Of a DNA stretch of 33,822 nucleotides, positions 22,407 to 31,501 are shown piece after piece. Source of the stretch: JASJBU01 sp965372385 (GTDB taxonomy: Bacteria; Pseudomonadota; Gammaproteobacteria; Chromatiales; Chromatiaceae); contig CBDVCD010000008.1 of the NCBI GenBank assembly GCA_965372385.1, forward strand, positions 1-33,822. The letters are read 5' to 3'. Under the pieces are notes generated by a model, which was not told the DNA's origin, searched no databases, and was given only the letters and a program-made list of their open reading frames with translations. Each line of letters starts with the position of its first letter. Positions within the stretch are counted from its first letter, which is position 1. The position numbers and the translations under genes were made by a program.

Positions 22407-24884
22407 ATGCCATTACCTCTTTCGAACGTAAACCTGGATGATCGGCGATGGGCCGACCTCGTGGAGGAGGGTAGGGCGCTTATCCCTAGACATGCGCCGG
22501 GCTGGACCGACCACAACCTGAGCGATCCTGGGATCACCCTGATCGAACTCTTTGCCTGGCTGACCGAGCAAAATGTTTACCGTCTCAATCAGATACCGGA
22601 GCGACATCGCCGCAAGTTCCTGAGCCTAATCGGCTTCCCGCTCAAGCCGCCCCAACCTGCGCAAGCCGTGCTCGCCGTCAGGTCCTGGAATCTTGCCCCC
22701 GACCTCATCCCGATCCCGTCGGGATTCGAGTTCGAGGCAGACGACACCGAAGGTACCTCAGTTGCATTTCGCACACTTCGGGATCTGACGCTGGCTCCCG
22801 TGAAACTGTCCGCTATTCAGGTCGATGCTGGTGACGGCAATCTAGTCGACCGGACAAGCGACTGGCGTGAAGACCTGCAGGTGGCTGTCTTCGGTGACGA
22901 GCCGTGCTCTGGTGCGGCTTTGTATCTGGGTTTCAAGGTACCGGACGACTTGACTCTAGAGAATGTCCCCGTATCCCTGGCTTTTCATTTTGAGGGTATG
23001 GAGCACGGTCTCGGTGTTCGCACAAGGCTTATCGAGGAGGCCGCGCAGCAGAGAGAAGCGCAGCGCCCTGTGCTTCCAGAGATTCATTGTGAGGAGGAAG
23101 TACAGGAACCGGGGCCGATGTTGCCGCCACATCATTCCGCACGGCTTGTCTGGGAGGTGCTGACGGATGGTGACGGTACCTGGAGAGCTCTCGAACCAGT
23201 TACAAACGAGGTGCGCCCGGAGCCAGGGCAGATTTGGGATGACACTCGTTCGTTAACACTCGATGGTATTGTCGAGTGTAACTTGCCTGCTTCGAGCCAA
23301 CCGATGATTTTAGAGCCGGTGACCGATGCCCTCTACTGGTTGCGCTGTCGGCTTGAAGCTGGAGCTTACGATGCTGCGCCCCTATTGAGGCATCTTTCGG
23401 TCAATGCGGTGACGGCTGAGCAGGCCGTACCTGTTGAGCACAGTTTCCTGATTCCTGAAGGGGTGGTGGTTAGTGGGGCCCCACCCACTACGGGAGATGT
23501 CGCTCGCTTAAGCATGGAACTAGCGACCAGTGGAGCGATTTCGAGCCTGACATTTCTGGAAGTTGAAGAGCCACCGGAGATAGTCGAAGTGCTCACTCAA
23601 CCTCCGGAATTACAAATACTAGATTACAGCGCACCGAATAATACCAATGCCGGTAGTCTTACACTCGATGTCGTACCCTTGGAAATTGGCACGGGCCGTC
23701 CAGAACAAGAGGTGACGTTACCGCATGCGCCGGTCCAGCAGTCGAGTGTCAAGTTATACACGCATTTGGCTGGGAACTGGACGACCTGGATCCTGCGAGA
23801 TGATTTCGACGCTTCACAACGGACCGACGCACACTTTACGCTGGATGCTACTACGGGAGTTATCCGGTTTGGTGACGGTGAAAAGGGCCAGGTCCCCGAG
23901 ACTGGTGCGCTGTTCCTTGCGAGCTATCGCTCAACACTGGCCGAGGCTGGAAACCTCCGTGCAGGTGCCAACTTCAGGCCAGCCGCAACCATCCGAAACG
24001 GCTTGGCCGGATTGTTACAACCTGTCATAGAAAGCCTCGGCGAGCTCACCTACAACCCGATGGATGCGTACGCTGGTACATCGACTGAGACACTCGCCCA
24101 GGCAACGGGCCGCGCTGTCGAGATTTTGCATGCCCACGAGCGCCTGATCGATGTTGCTTCAGCACACAAACAACGGACTCTGGACCAGATTCCCAGGCAC
24201 CTGGTGAAGTCACTGGCGCCACCCACCCGGGCAGTCAACCTGCTGGACCTGGAGCGTCTCGCGCTAGATGTATCTGGAACGCAGATTGCACGCGCAGGAG
24301 CCTGGGCGGGAACGCATCCCGATTATCCTTGCCTATATGCTGCTGGAGTCGTCACCATTGTCGTGCTGCCTTTTTTACCGCTTGGTATGCCTGAGCCTGG
24401 CCGGGGGCTATTGGCTGCGGTCCGTCGCTATCTGGATCGCCGTCGCATGATCACTACCCGTCTAGAAGTGGTTGGCCCGCATTATCTCAGGGTCACCGTT
24501 TTTGCGGACGTTCGTACCAAACCGCTGGTCGATGCGGCGCGCGTGCAGGTGCAGATCATCGAAGCCATCAACACGTTTCTTGATCCATTGGAAGGCGGAC
24601 CCGAAGCGTTGGGCTGGCCGTTCGGCCGCGATGTGTTTCGCAGTGAGATTCTGCAGCTTATCGATGGTGTCCCTGGTGTGGATCATGTACTCGACCTCTC
24701 CCTTATCGCTGGTGAAGGCGAGCCTAAATGCGGCAACATTAGCCTTTGTCCAACCTGGCTGGTGTCTCCCGGTGAACATCAGGTTCGGGTGAATCCGCTG
24801 GAACATGACCGGACGGACACGATGCACGGTCTGACTGTATGCCATCAGGTTGGAAATAGCGAAACTGAAGTGGAGATTAACTGA
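22407..24884 (+). CDS. Second large baseplate protein (Afp12-like, putative baseplate assembly protein)
   Basis: An 825-residue wedge component. The N-terminus has HAPGWTDHNLSDPGITLIEL and FAWLTEQNVYRLNQIPERHR, the classic start of large eCIS/phage baseplate assembly proteins. A VIRFGDGEKGQVPETGALFL motif (~490) and a C-terminal LEGGPEALGWPFGRDVFRSE then GVPGVDHVLDL match the J-like partner encoded upstream, so both share this terminal module. The middle (~220-470) is divergent and lower in GC. It starts 16 nt after the upstream gene. The last ~60 residues after VDHVLDL hold two Cys (KCGNISLC) and are probably the distal contact to tip proteins. Confidence 0.92.
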   Translation: MPLPLSNVNLDDRRWADLVEEGRALIPRHAPGWTDHNLSDPGITLIELFAWLTEQNVYRLNQIPERHRRKFLSLIGFPLKPPQPAQAVLAVRSWNLAPDLIPIPSGFEFEADDTEGTSVAFRTLRDLTLAPVKLSAIQVDAGDGNLVDRTSDWREDLQVAVFGDEPCSGAALYLGFKVPDDLTLENVPVSLAFHFEGMEHGLGVRTRLIEEAAQQREAQRPVLPEIHCEEEVQEPGPMLPPHHSARLVWEVLTDGDGTWRALEPVTNEVRPEPGQIWDDTRSLTLDGIVECNLPASSQPMILEPVTDALYWLRCRLEAGAYDAAPLLRHLSVNAVTAEQAVPVEHSFLIPEGVVVSGAPPTTGDVARLSMELATSGAISSLTFLEVEEPPEIVEVLTQPPELQILDYSAPNNTNAGSLTLDVVPLEIGTGRPEQEVTLPHAPVQQSSVKLYTHLAGNWTTWILRDDFDASQRTDAHFTLDATTGVIRFGDGEKGQVPETGALFLASYRSTLAEAGNLRAGANFRPAATIRNGLAGLLQPVIESLGELTYNPMDAYAGTSTETLAQATGRAVEILHAHERLIDVASAHKQRTLDQIPRHLVKSLAPPTRAVNLLDLERLALDVSGTQIARAGAWAGTHPDYPCLYAAGVVTIVVLPFLPLGMPEPGRGLLAAVRRYLDRRRMITTRLEVVGPHYLRVTVFADVRTKPLVDAARVQVQIIEAINTFLDPLEGGPEALGWPFGRDVFRSEILQLIDGVPGVDHVLDLSLIAGEGEPKCGNISLCPTWLVSPGEHQVRVNPLEHDRTDTMHGLTVCHQVGNSETEVEIN

Positions 24885-24892
24885 GAGTCGTC

Positions 24893-25900
24893 ATGCCTAT
24901 TGATTTAGAAATCCCTTTCGACCGTGTCACCTACCGTGATGGCCAGTTGCTTGCCGCTCAAGACCTGCGCGATGACCATCGCCAGGTACTTCGTCGTCAG
25001 GCCTTGCATACGCACTATCTGCATGAAACCTGGGGCGTTGCACTGGGCTTTGAGGTCAGCGTACTGGAGGATTTGAACAAAGTCGCCGTCGATCCAGGCC
25101 ATGCCATTGACGAGTTAGGCCGTGACATCCTGCTCGCCAAACCTGTTGAAGTCGCTGTGCCCTCTGTCGAGGGGCGTGAGCGCTTCGCGCTTACGGTCCA
25201 TTATCAGGATGATGTTGCCTTCCGAGATCGAAGGGAACTGGCTGCAGTCTGCCTGGGCGATGGCTTGAATCCGAGAGACGAGCGTCCGGCCTTCTCGTGG
25301 CGACGACCGGGCGAGGTTCGATTTGGGCTCGAAGTGCCATTGGCATCAGTCGATGTTGAAGACGGCCAGGTCGTCGATGTAGAAGATAGCCATGTCACAG
25401 AAGGGAGCCCAGATCTGCGTGTGCGTCGCAACACTCGCCCATTCGTAAGACCGCACATCGGTTGGGGTGAGACAGAGGCGGGCAGAAGCGGTTGGCAATT
25501 CAATAACGAATCGTTTGCAACCGACTACGGATTATCGATTAATGTCGATACGTCGGATGCTGGATTTACTCGAACGCCCCTCTATTTTGCCCAGCTGATA
25601 GGTAATTTTAGTTCTCCGACTGAGTCACAACATTTTGTCCCCTTTGGTCAGCTTGCCGCCCTGTCTCTCGGTAGCCTTGCGCATATCGTTCGAGCGAGCC
25701 AAACGGATTTTGTTCTTCAGGTTGCTGATGTTCACACACATGTGACAGATTTAGAGGCAGAACAACGTCAGTGGCGGGTCGTATGGATTGGGGTGGAGCC
25801 GGCCACAGGGTGTGAGCCCAATTTAGATCTTGAAATATTCCGAACCCATGTGGGCCTATTGAGCCAGGCTGTTCTCAATTTTTGTCGGATGAATTATTAG
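24893..25900 (+). CDS. Tip/fibre-like protein, paralogue 1 of 5
   Basis: 335 residues. Residues ~10-85 form the shared N-terminal module: TYRDGQLLAAQDLRDDHRQV, then LHTHYLHETWGVALGFEV and PGHAIDELGRDILL. Residues ~200-315 form a beta-rich domain (NVDTSDAGFTRTPLYFAQLI ... RQWRVVWIGVEP) also found in the next gene's product. Similar short proteins occur, from memory, in many eCIS loci without assigned function. An exposed distal part (fibre base, tip adaptor) is inferred from gene order after the baseplate genes. The acidic linker DVEDGQVVDVEDS joins the two halves. No signal peptide or catalytic motif is visible. Confidence 0.82.
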   Translation: MPIDLEIPFDRVTYRDGQLLAAQDLRDDHRQVLRRQALHTHYLHETWGVALGFEVSVLEDLNKVAVDPGHAIDELGRDILLAKPVEVAVPSVEGRERFALTVHYQDDVAFRDRRELAAVCLGDGLNPRDERPAFSWRRPGEVRFGLEVPLASVDVEDGQVVDVEDSHVTEGSPDLRVRRNTRPFVRPHIGWGETEAGRSGWQFNNESFATDYGLSINVDTSDAGFTRTPLYFAQLIGNFSSPTESQHFVPFGQLAALSLGSLAHIVRASQTDFVLQVADVHTHVTDLEAEQRQWRVVWIGVEPATGCEPNLDLEIFRTHVGLLSQAVLNFCRMNY

Positions 25901-25910
25901 GCACAATCAA

Positions 25911-26819
25911 ATGAGCAACGGACACGACATCCCTGATCTGCAACGCGTCACCTTCTTCGCCGGACAACAGTTAACGGCAACAGATCTTGCTGAGCTTGAG
26001 AAGGCCCAACGTATGCGCGCCTGGTTGCACAACCGTTCACTCCATAGTTGGGGTATTGGCATTGGACTCGCGGTTACCGGCGAGGCCGGTGCCAGCATGG
26101 TCGAAGTGGCTGAAGGCTATGCCATCGATTGTCTCGGCCGCGAGATTATCCTTACCGAGTCAAAGACTCTTCCGGTGCCGGCCGTAGCGGGTACACCGAG
26201 TGGCGGCGAAGCTGTTTACTACCTGGTGGCGGGCTATCAGGAAGATGATGATCAGGCAGTGGCTGAACGTCGTAGAGGTGTCTGTGTGCCTGAGGGTACC
26301 GTGCGGTTGACTGAGGAACCACGGCTTGAATGGCTGGAAGCTGTCGATGTCGATGAAGGGATTGACGTGATCCTCGCGAAGGCTTGGGTTAAGAACTGCC
26401 AGCTCAGCCAGCCGTTGTCCTTGCTCGAGCGACGGTCGGCCCGCCCCTCACAGTATCCTTACATCAATGCGAACCAGACCCAGGCCCAGGCAGGTGGCAC
26501 GGTGTGGGAACGATGGTATGATGACAATGGATTGTTGGTAGGAGTAACGACCTTCGTAGACACCTCAGTGGCACGGTTCCAAGCAACGCCCTGGTACATG
26601 GCCCACGTTGTTGGTGAACGTTACTTCAACTCTCGATTTATTGTCAGTCAGGATGCTGTGACGGAGGCGACTCCTACAGGATTTACCTTTAGGGCTCATC
26701 TGCGCGCTAGTTTTACAGGAGACATACTGGATGACTTCGTGGCGTCTATCTCCAGTAGCGATAGTGACGATAGTAGCAATCTTGCCTGGCACGTTGTCTG
26801 GATGGGCATCGAGGTATAA
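25911..26819 (+). CDS. Tip/fibre-like protein, paralogue 2 of 5
   Basis: 302 residues. Residues ~10-85 form the shared module: TFFAGQQLTATDLAELEKAQ, LHNRSLHSWGIGIGLAV and EGYAIDCLGREIIL. The C-terminal domain (~190-302) aligns with that of paralogue 1: RRSARPSQYPYI, FVDTSVARFQATPWYMAHVV, TGFTFRAHL and a final WHVVWMGIEV. The two genes therefore arose by whole-gene duplication. It starts 10 nt after paralogue 1 and stops 2 nt before the gpI-like gene, so the three are co-translated. Function is unknown; a surface/tip location is inferred. Confidence 0.82.
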   Translation: MSNGHDIPDLQRVTFFAGQQLTATDLAELEKAQRMRAWLHNRSLHSWGIGIGLAVTGEAGASMVEVAEGYAIDCLGREIILTESKTLPVPAVAGTPSGGEAVYYLVAGYQEDDDQAVAERRRGVCVPEGTVRLTEEPRLEWLEAVDVDEGIDVILAKAWVKNCQLSQPLSLLERRSARPSQYPYINANQTQAQAGGTVWERWYDDNGLLVGVTTFVDTSVARFQATPWYMAHVVGERYFNSRFIVSQDAVTEATPTGFTFRAHLRASFTGDILDDFVASISSSDSDDSSNLAWHVVWMGIEV

Positions 26820-26821
26820 CC

Positions 26822-28081
26822 ATGGCTGTCAGTACAGATTCCGGCTTCATTTACCTCAACCAGGCGAACGATTGGCCTATACCCGAATCCGACAACCTGG
26901 CCGAGGTGGATGGCGTTTTGTGCCTGGAAGATACGAACTTTGAGAGAGGGCTGTTTATTGCCGGGCCATTTGAAGTCAGCGAGCACACCACCCGATGGCA
27001 TCGACTGCGTGTCGAGGCGGACCCTTTGCCGGCGGGTTGCCATATTCAGCTCTGCACATTAACCATCGAAGACGACAATGCACCGCCGTGGAATCCTAAT
27101 GCAGAACAGCCATTTCAAGAACAGAGTGGCTGGCGGGTGATACCACGCAATATCTTTGACGCGCTTATCCTTAACGAGCCAGCACGCTACCTGTGGATCG
27201 GCGGCGTATTGCGACCTGGTGAGACGGAATCGCCTCGCATACACCAGATACGCGTGGACTATGGACGGGACGGTTACCTTAATCATTTGCCGGCGATCTA
27301 CAGTCGCGACCCGGTGCAAGCGGATTTTCTCGACCGTCACCTTGCCTTGGACGAGAGCGTTCTGGGCGGATTGAGGGATGCAATCGGCGATCTGCCGGAA
27401 TTGTTCGACGCTCTTACTGCACCCAGCGCGGATTTCCCGTCCTGGCTTTCCTGGCTGGCCGGCTGGCAAGCATTCGAGCTTTCGGAACTCTGGCAGGAGG
27501 AAGACAGCCGCCGTTACCTGGGAGAGGCCTTCGAACTCCAGGGCAAGCGTGGAACGCTAGAGGGTTTACGCCGCTATCTGAAGCTTTATGCCGGTGTCGA
27601 GGCCCGCATCGAGGAGCCGGCGTTGCACATGCATCTCTGGACGTTGGGCGAGACCTCAACGCTTGGGTTCACCACCATGCTGGCACCGGCACATCTGCAA
27701 GGTGCTGTTTTGGGAAGCACAGCCACTCTGAATGAATCCCATCTCACACAGGGCGATACATTAGGGCAAGGCCTGTTTGAAGACCTTGCCCATCACTTCT
27801 GTGTTTATGTCTACTGCGCCGACCTAGTCCGCTCTGATGCGCTCGACGATGTCCATGCGGTGCTGGAACGCGAAAAGCCGGCACACACGACTTACGATCT
27901 CTGCGTGGTCGAGCCAGCACTACGGGTGGGATATCAGGCACGGGTAGGTATCGATGCAATTGTGGCCGAAGGGCCACCTAGCGCAAGGCTGGGACTGCCG
28001 CTTGGAGCTGGCGTGCTAGCCGCTGAACAGCCGCCTTGTCCCGATGACAATGCATTGTATGTAAATGAGGAGTACAACTAG
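26822..28081 (+). CDS. Phage tail protein (P2 gpI-like)
   Basis: A 419-residue protein. Residues ~155-265 carry the tail-protein domain: YLNHLPAIYSRDPVQADFLD, PELFDALTAPSADFPSWLSW, LAGWQAFELSELW and GKRGTLEGLRRYLKLYAGVE. The last motif is very conserved in P2 gpI-like tail proteins of eCIS, which form the outer baseplate rim where fibres attach. Residues 1-145 form an N-terminal beta domain. The C-terminal part (LERLEKPAHTTYDLCVVEP-like region) ends with an acidic tail (DDNALYVNEEYN). It is embedded between paralogues 2 and 3 with 2-nt and 0-nt gaps, which supports physical contact between these proteins. Confidence 0.9.
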   Translation: MAVSTDSGFIYLNQANDWPIPESDNLAEVDGVLCLEDTNFERGLFIAGPFEVSEHTTRWHRLRVEADPLPAGCHIQLCTLTIEDDNAPPWNPNAEQPFQEQSGWRVIPRNIFDALILNEPARYLWIGGVLRPGETESPRIHQIRVDYGRDGYLNHLPAIYSRDPVQADFLDRHLALDESVLGGLRDAIGDLPELFDALTAPSADFPSWLSWLAGWQAFELSELWQEEDSRRYLGEAFELQGKRGTLEGLRRYLKLYAGVEARIEEPALHMHLWTLGETSTLGFTTMLAPAHLQGAVLGSTATLNESHLTQGDTLGQGLFEDLAHHFCVYVYCADLVRSDALDDVHAVLEREKPAHTTYDLCVVEPALRVGYQARVGIDAIVAEGPPSARLGLPLGAGVLAAEQPPCPDDNALYVNEEYN

Positions 28082-29191
28082 ATGGCGCTGTCACCTTTCG
28101 AGCGCAACAACTACTTTTACGGCAAGCTGCTCGATGTTCCTGCACTGCGTAAAGAGCAGGCCTATTTCAACAATAAGCGATGGCTTCTAAACCGATTGGT
28201 TACGGGCAGCGGAATAGTGTGTGGCTTGGATGTCGTTCCGGGTCCAAATAACGGCGTCACTATCCAACCCGGTGTTGCGATAGATTCCCTGGGTAGGGAG
28301 ATCGTTGTTACTGAAGCTTATCCAATCGATGATCCAGGGAGGTTGACAGACGAACATGGCGATTTGACCGATGCCCGTATTGAAGAAGGTGACACTGTAG
28401 AGATCTGCCTCGCATACAGGGTGACTTTAACCGAACCAGTACCCGCGTTTGTTCCCGAGTGCGACACACCAGCCGACGGCTGTGTCCATAGCACTATTCG
28501 TGAGAACTTCTGTGTCTTAGTGCGTGAGGTGGAGGAAAGTCTTACGGCTGTCTCAACCTGTCATCTAGATGATTTCCAATTACCAGTCGAGGGCGATAGC
28601 GCGCTCAACGAGGCGATCAACCAGCGGATACGCCAAGTCTGCACAGACACACCCGAGGTCTCTGAGACCGACTGCGCTTGGCTTGCTTGTGTTCCCATTG
28701 CCAGGCTGACCCTTAGTAGCAGTAATGCATATGAAATCAACACCTACGATGGTGTAGGGCTTGTCTATAACAATGCGATCTTATATGAGTTATTGCTGTG
28801 CTTGGCCGAACAAGTAGCCGATCTTGCACAGGCACCGATACTGCGATACGTCTCTGGAGATGGACAGACGGCACCACCTGGTGTGCGGCTAGACAATGAA
28901 TTGGTTGTAGAGGTTGTCAATAGTGGAGGAGCGCGTCTTCCAGGTATAACCGTTAATTTCGAAACAGTCACTGAAACGGGAGTATCACCTGAAACAACCT
29001 TCTCGCCGACAGACACAATTCGGGCCGACAGCATTGGAAAATTAAAACCACCAGCCAAAGAGACGGATGATTATGGGAGGGCCTCTACGGTTTGGACCTT
29101 GGGTAATAGTCCGGGTGTGCAGCAGGTGATTGCCAGGGTTGTTGGGTCGGTATTCACAGTGACTTTCACAGCCAATGCAACCGATAGATAA
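28082..29191 (+). CDS. Tip/fibre-like protein, paralogue 3 of 5, with Big_1 Ig domain
   Basis: 369 residues. The shared module is at ~1-80 (NNYFYGKLLDVPALRKEQAY, LLNRLVTGSGIVCGLDVV, PGVAIDSLGREIVV). The middle region (~100-245) is Cys-containing (ECDTPADGCVH, TDCAWLACVPI). Residues ~253-368 are an invasin-like Ig domain (Big_1): YVSGDGQTAPPGVRL, LPGITVNFETVTETG and GRASTVWTLGN. Big_1 domains are common in bacterial adhesins, so a host-contact role is plausible. GAGGAG ends 9 nt before the ATG, which directly follows the gpI-like stop. GC falls toward the 3' end. Confidence 0.83.
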   Translation: MALSPFERNNYFYGKLLDVPALRKEQAYFNNKRWLLNRLVTGSGIVCGLDVVPGPNNGVTIQPGVAIDSLGREIVVTEAYPIDDPGRLTDEHGDLTDARIEEGDTVEICLAYRVTLTEPVPAFVPECDTPADGCVHSTIRENFCVLVREVEESLTAVSTCHLDDFQLPVEGDSALNEAINQRIRQVCTDTPEVSETDCAWLACVPIARLTLSSSNAYEINTYDGVGLVYNNAILYELLLCLAEQVADLAQAPILRYVSGDGQTAPPGVRLDNELVVEVVNSGGARLPGITVNFETVTETGVSPETTFSPTDTIRADSIGKLKPPAKETDDYGRASTVWTLGNSPGVQQVIARVVGSVFTVTFTANATDR

Positions 29192-29210
29192 AAGTACAGG
29201 AGATATCGAC

Positions 29211-30680
29211 ATGGCAAATCACACTTTGGAAATATGCCCGGTTGACCAGGAACAACTTGAGAGGCCTAACTGGTGTCCCGGGATGGTGGTGACAGATGCG
29301 GACCTGACGGCCGAGCAGGAATACTTCCGCCAGAAACAGCGCCGACACAACTTCTACCTTCATGGTTGGGGGGTAGTGTGCGGTTTGGAGGTTACGGCAA
29401 CTCCAACTGTGGAGCAACCCTGGTGTATTCGGATAAGTAAGGGTTATGCGCTAGGCCCCTATGGCGATGAGATCTTTGTTCCGGAGCCCGTGGATCTGGA
29501 CCTGGCGACTTGTATAGAGGGAGCAACAACAGGTTCCTGTGAACCCAGTCCGGTAGCAGGTGAGGCCCTTTCAGATACAGTATATATCGCTATCAGCTAT
29601 ATTGAGTGCTTGAAGGCTCCCGGGCTGCCAAGATTGGATAAGTGTGGCTGTCCAGAGGAAGCCTGTGAGTACTCTCGTAGACAAGATAGCTACAAGATCA
29701 GCTGTCTTGGTGCAATTCCAAGTTCGCACCAAGACCAAGTGCAGAGGTTGTGCGATATTTTAGCAGGGGACCATGTCATTAATTGCCCATCCTGCCCAGA
29801 CGACGGCTACGTTGTATTGGCTGAGGTGACATTGCCTGGGCCGGATGACGAAAACGCGGAATTGGAGATAGACAATATGACTAGACTACCATTAGCTAGC
29901 ACAAGGATTTTGCAAGAGCAGTTGGAGGCGTGTTGTTGTGAAGCAGTACCCGTACAACCACTCGTTGCACCTGATGATTTACGATGTAGGGCAGTATCTA
30001 CAACAGAAATGTCACTAAGTTGGTCGGGTACTACCGGTGAATACCAAATACGACGTTCAGAAGATGAAGAAAATTGGGAGGTTGTTGGTACGTCGCCAAC
30101 GATAAATTATATTGACAGGGAGTTGACACCCGGTACTACTTATCATTACGAGGCTCGCAGCTACCGCGAGACTGATGATAACTATTCGGAGTGGAGCGAT
30201 GAGGCAGTCTGTACCACCCATCAGCTACCAGTTCTCGCATGGATAACATCCATCAATCCTTCAGACGAAAGCTCTTTTACTGTGTATGAGGAGGACTCAG
30301 GCACTGGGTACACCGAAATGGCGCCGGAAAATATCGTAGTGAATTTTAGCAAGGCACTTAGCGAAGAAACAGTAAATGCTACAACTATAATTGTCCATAT
30401 CATTCCGTCGGAATATTCGATAGGAATCGGCGGAGAGGTTTCTTATCAAGCTGGGGAACTCTCCGCCACCTTCGTTCCCGATGAGGGTTTTGTAGAGTTG
30501 GTTAGTAGACACGTTGAATGGACTGGTGATTCCGCTATTAGTCTGCGTTTTTATGTTACTGTGAGTGGCACTGATGGTATTGTGGATGAGGAAGGATTTG
30601 CCTTAGATGCTGATCACGATGGGTATGAAGGCGGAACCTTCCGAAGTTCATTCAATGTTGCGATTGTAAGATTGGCATGA
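29211..30680 (+). CDS. Tip/fibre-like protein, paralogue 4 of 5, with FN3 and SbsA-like Ig domains
   Basis: 489 residues from ATG 29211; AGGAGAT ends 6 nt upstream, so the earlier in-frame start at 29175 is rejected. Residues ~20-95 are the shared module (VTDADLTAEQEYFRQKQRRH, FYLHGWGVVCGLEV, KGYALGPYGDEIFV). A Cys-rich segment follows (CGCPEEACEYSRRQDSY, CPSCPDDGYVVLAEVTLPG). Residues ~249-340 are an FN3 domain (SLSWSGTTGEYQIRRSEDEE, GTTYHYEARSYRET). Residues ~340-489 are an SbsA-like Ig domain with IVVNFSKALSEETVN and an Asp-rich, Ca-binding-like DADHDGYEGG. This last domain is repeated in the lipoprotein encoded next. The 3' half is clearly AT-richer than the structural core. Confidence 0.83.
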   Translation: MANHTLEICPVDQEQLERPNWCPGMVVTDADLTAEQEYFRQKQRRHNFYLHGWGVVCGLEVTATPTVEQPWCIRISKGYALGPYGDEIFVPEPVDLDLATCIEGATTGSCEPSPVAGEALSDTVYIAISYIECLKAPGLPRLDKCGCPEEACEYSRRQDSYKISCLGAIPSSHQDQVQRLCDILAGDHVINCPSCPDDGYVVLAEVTLPGPDDENAELEIDNMTRLPLASTRILQEQLEACCCEAVPVQPLVAPDDLRCRAVSTTEMSLSWSGTTGEYQIRRSEDEENWEVVGTSPTINYIDRELTPGTTYHYEARSYRETDDNYSEWSDEAVCTTHQLPVLAWITSINPSDESSFTVYEEDSGTGYTEMAPENIVVNFSKALSEETVNATTIIVHIIPSEYSIGIGGEVSYQAGELSATFVPDEGFVELVSRHVEWTGDSAISLRFYVTVSGTDGIVDEEGFALDADHDGYEGGTFRSSFNVAIVRLA

Positions 30681-30768
30681 GTACGACGGAAAATATCGTG
30701 AGCGTGGGGTCACGTGAGTATGGGGTTATAAAGAGTATGGGATCAGGTTTTCAATAGGGTATAGTTAA

Positions 30769-31284
30769 ATGATATCGTCAAGAAAAATTCGTATTGGTTT
30801 CGTTGTTGTATTAGCTGTGATGTTTTTAACAGGTTGCGAATTCATTGGGCATCTGTTCGCATCGCCAGCGGTGGTTGAAAGCATAGATCCGCCTAACGGA
30901 GAAACATATGTTGTATATACTCCTGACGAGCACGCAGGTCCTTCTTCAATTCAGATCGTTTTCAATAAGGAACTAAAGGCGGAAACGGTGAATATCGAAA
31001 CGATAGGGCTAACGATGCGTGTCAATGGTAGTGAAGTGCCAATTTCGGGACAAGTCACCTACGATAGTGAAGGCCATTCCGCGAAATTTGTGGCTGATGG
31101 TGGGAGATTTCCTCTAATAGCTGAAAGCGCTGGGCTGGTAAAAGGCGAGTTTACCATTTGGGTACGCGGTACAGGTGAGAACAAAATAGTCGACAAAGAC
31201 GGTTTAGCTTTAGATGGAGATAAAGATGATGGACCCGGAGGTGACTTTTACAGCACCTTTGTCATTGAGTTGGGACCATATTGA
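30769..31284 (+). CDS. Lipoprotein with SbsA-like Ig domain
   Basis: 171 residues. The N-terminus is a lipoprotein signal: basic SSRKIRIG, hydrophobic FVVVLAVMF, lipobox LTGC with Cys23. Glu at +2 favours the outer membrane by the Asp+2 rule. The mature part is one Ig-like domain: IQIVFNKELKAETVN, GQVTYDSEGHSAKFVADGG, IVDKDGLALDGDKDDGPGG. Each segment matches the C-terminal domain of the preceding gene product, so the domain was duplicated. The ribosome site is weak. It may be a surface anchor or docking partner for the particle, a protective decoy, or simply a by-product of duplication; which one is not known. The gene is AT-rich and 88 nt from its neighbour. Confidence 0.8.
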   Translation: MISSRKIRIGFVVVLAVMFLTGCEFIGHLFASPAVVESIDPPNGETYVVYTPDEHAGPSSIQIVFNKELKAETVNIETIGLTMRVNGSEVPISGQVTYDSEGHSAKFVADGGRFPLIAESAGLVKGEFTIWVRGTGENKIVDKDGLALDGDKDDGPGGDFYSTFVIELGPY

Positions 31285-31501
31285 AGTTAGTGTTCGGACC
31301 TCTGGTAGTATCGTTCTTTATACGGGAGAAGGCTGTGTGTAAGTTAGCACATCGTTAACCACAGGGCGTCCCGCACCTAGGGAGTAGGAGCCGAAGGTAG
31401 GGAGAAATGTCGTCAAGTTCGCTGGTCTGCAATTTTATCAATGGAACAAATGATAGAGGCGAGTAAACGAGGTAAGGCCAAGTTACTAGGTGTAAACTAC
31501 G
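31285..31501. other. Gap after the lipoprotein gene
   Basis: 217 nt without a credible gene. I see no intrinsic terminator and no clear promoter. GGAG-rich patches around 31380-31400 are not followed by an ORF. Confidence 0.4.
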
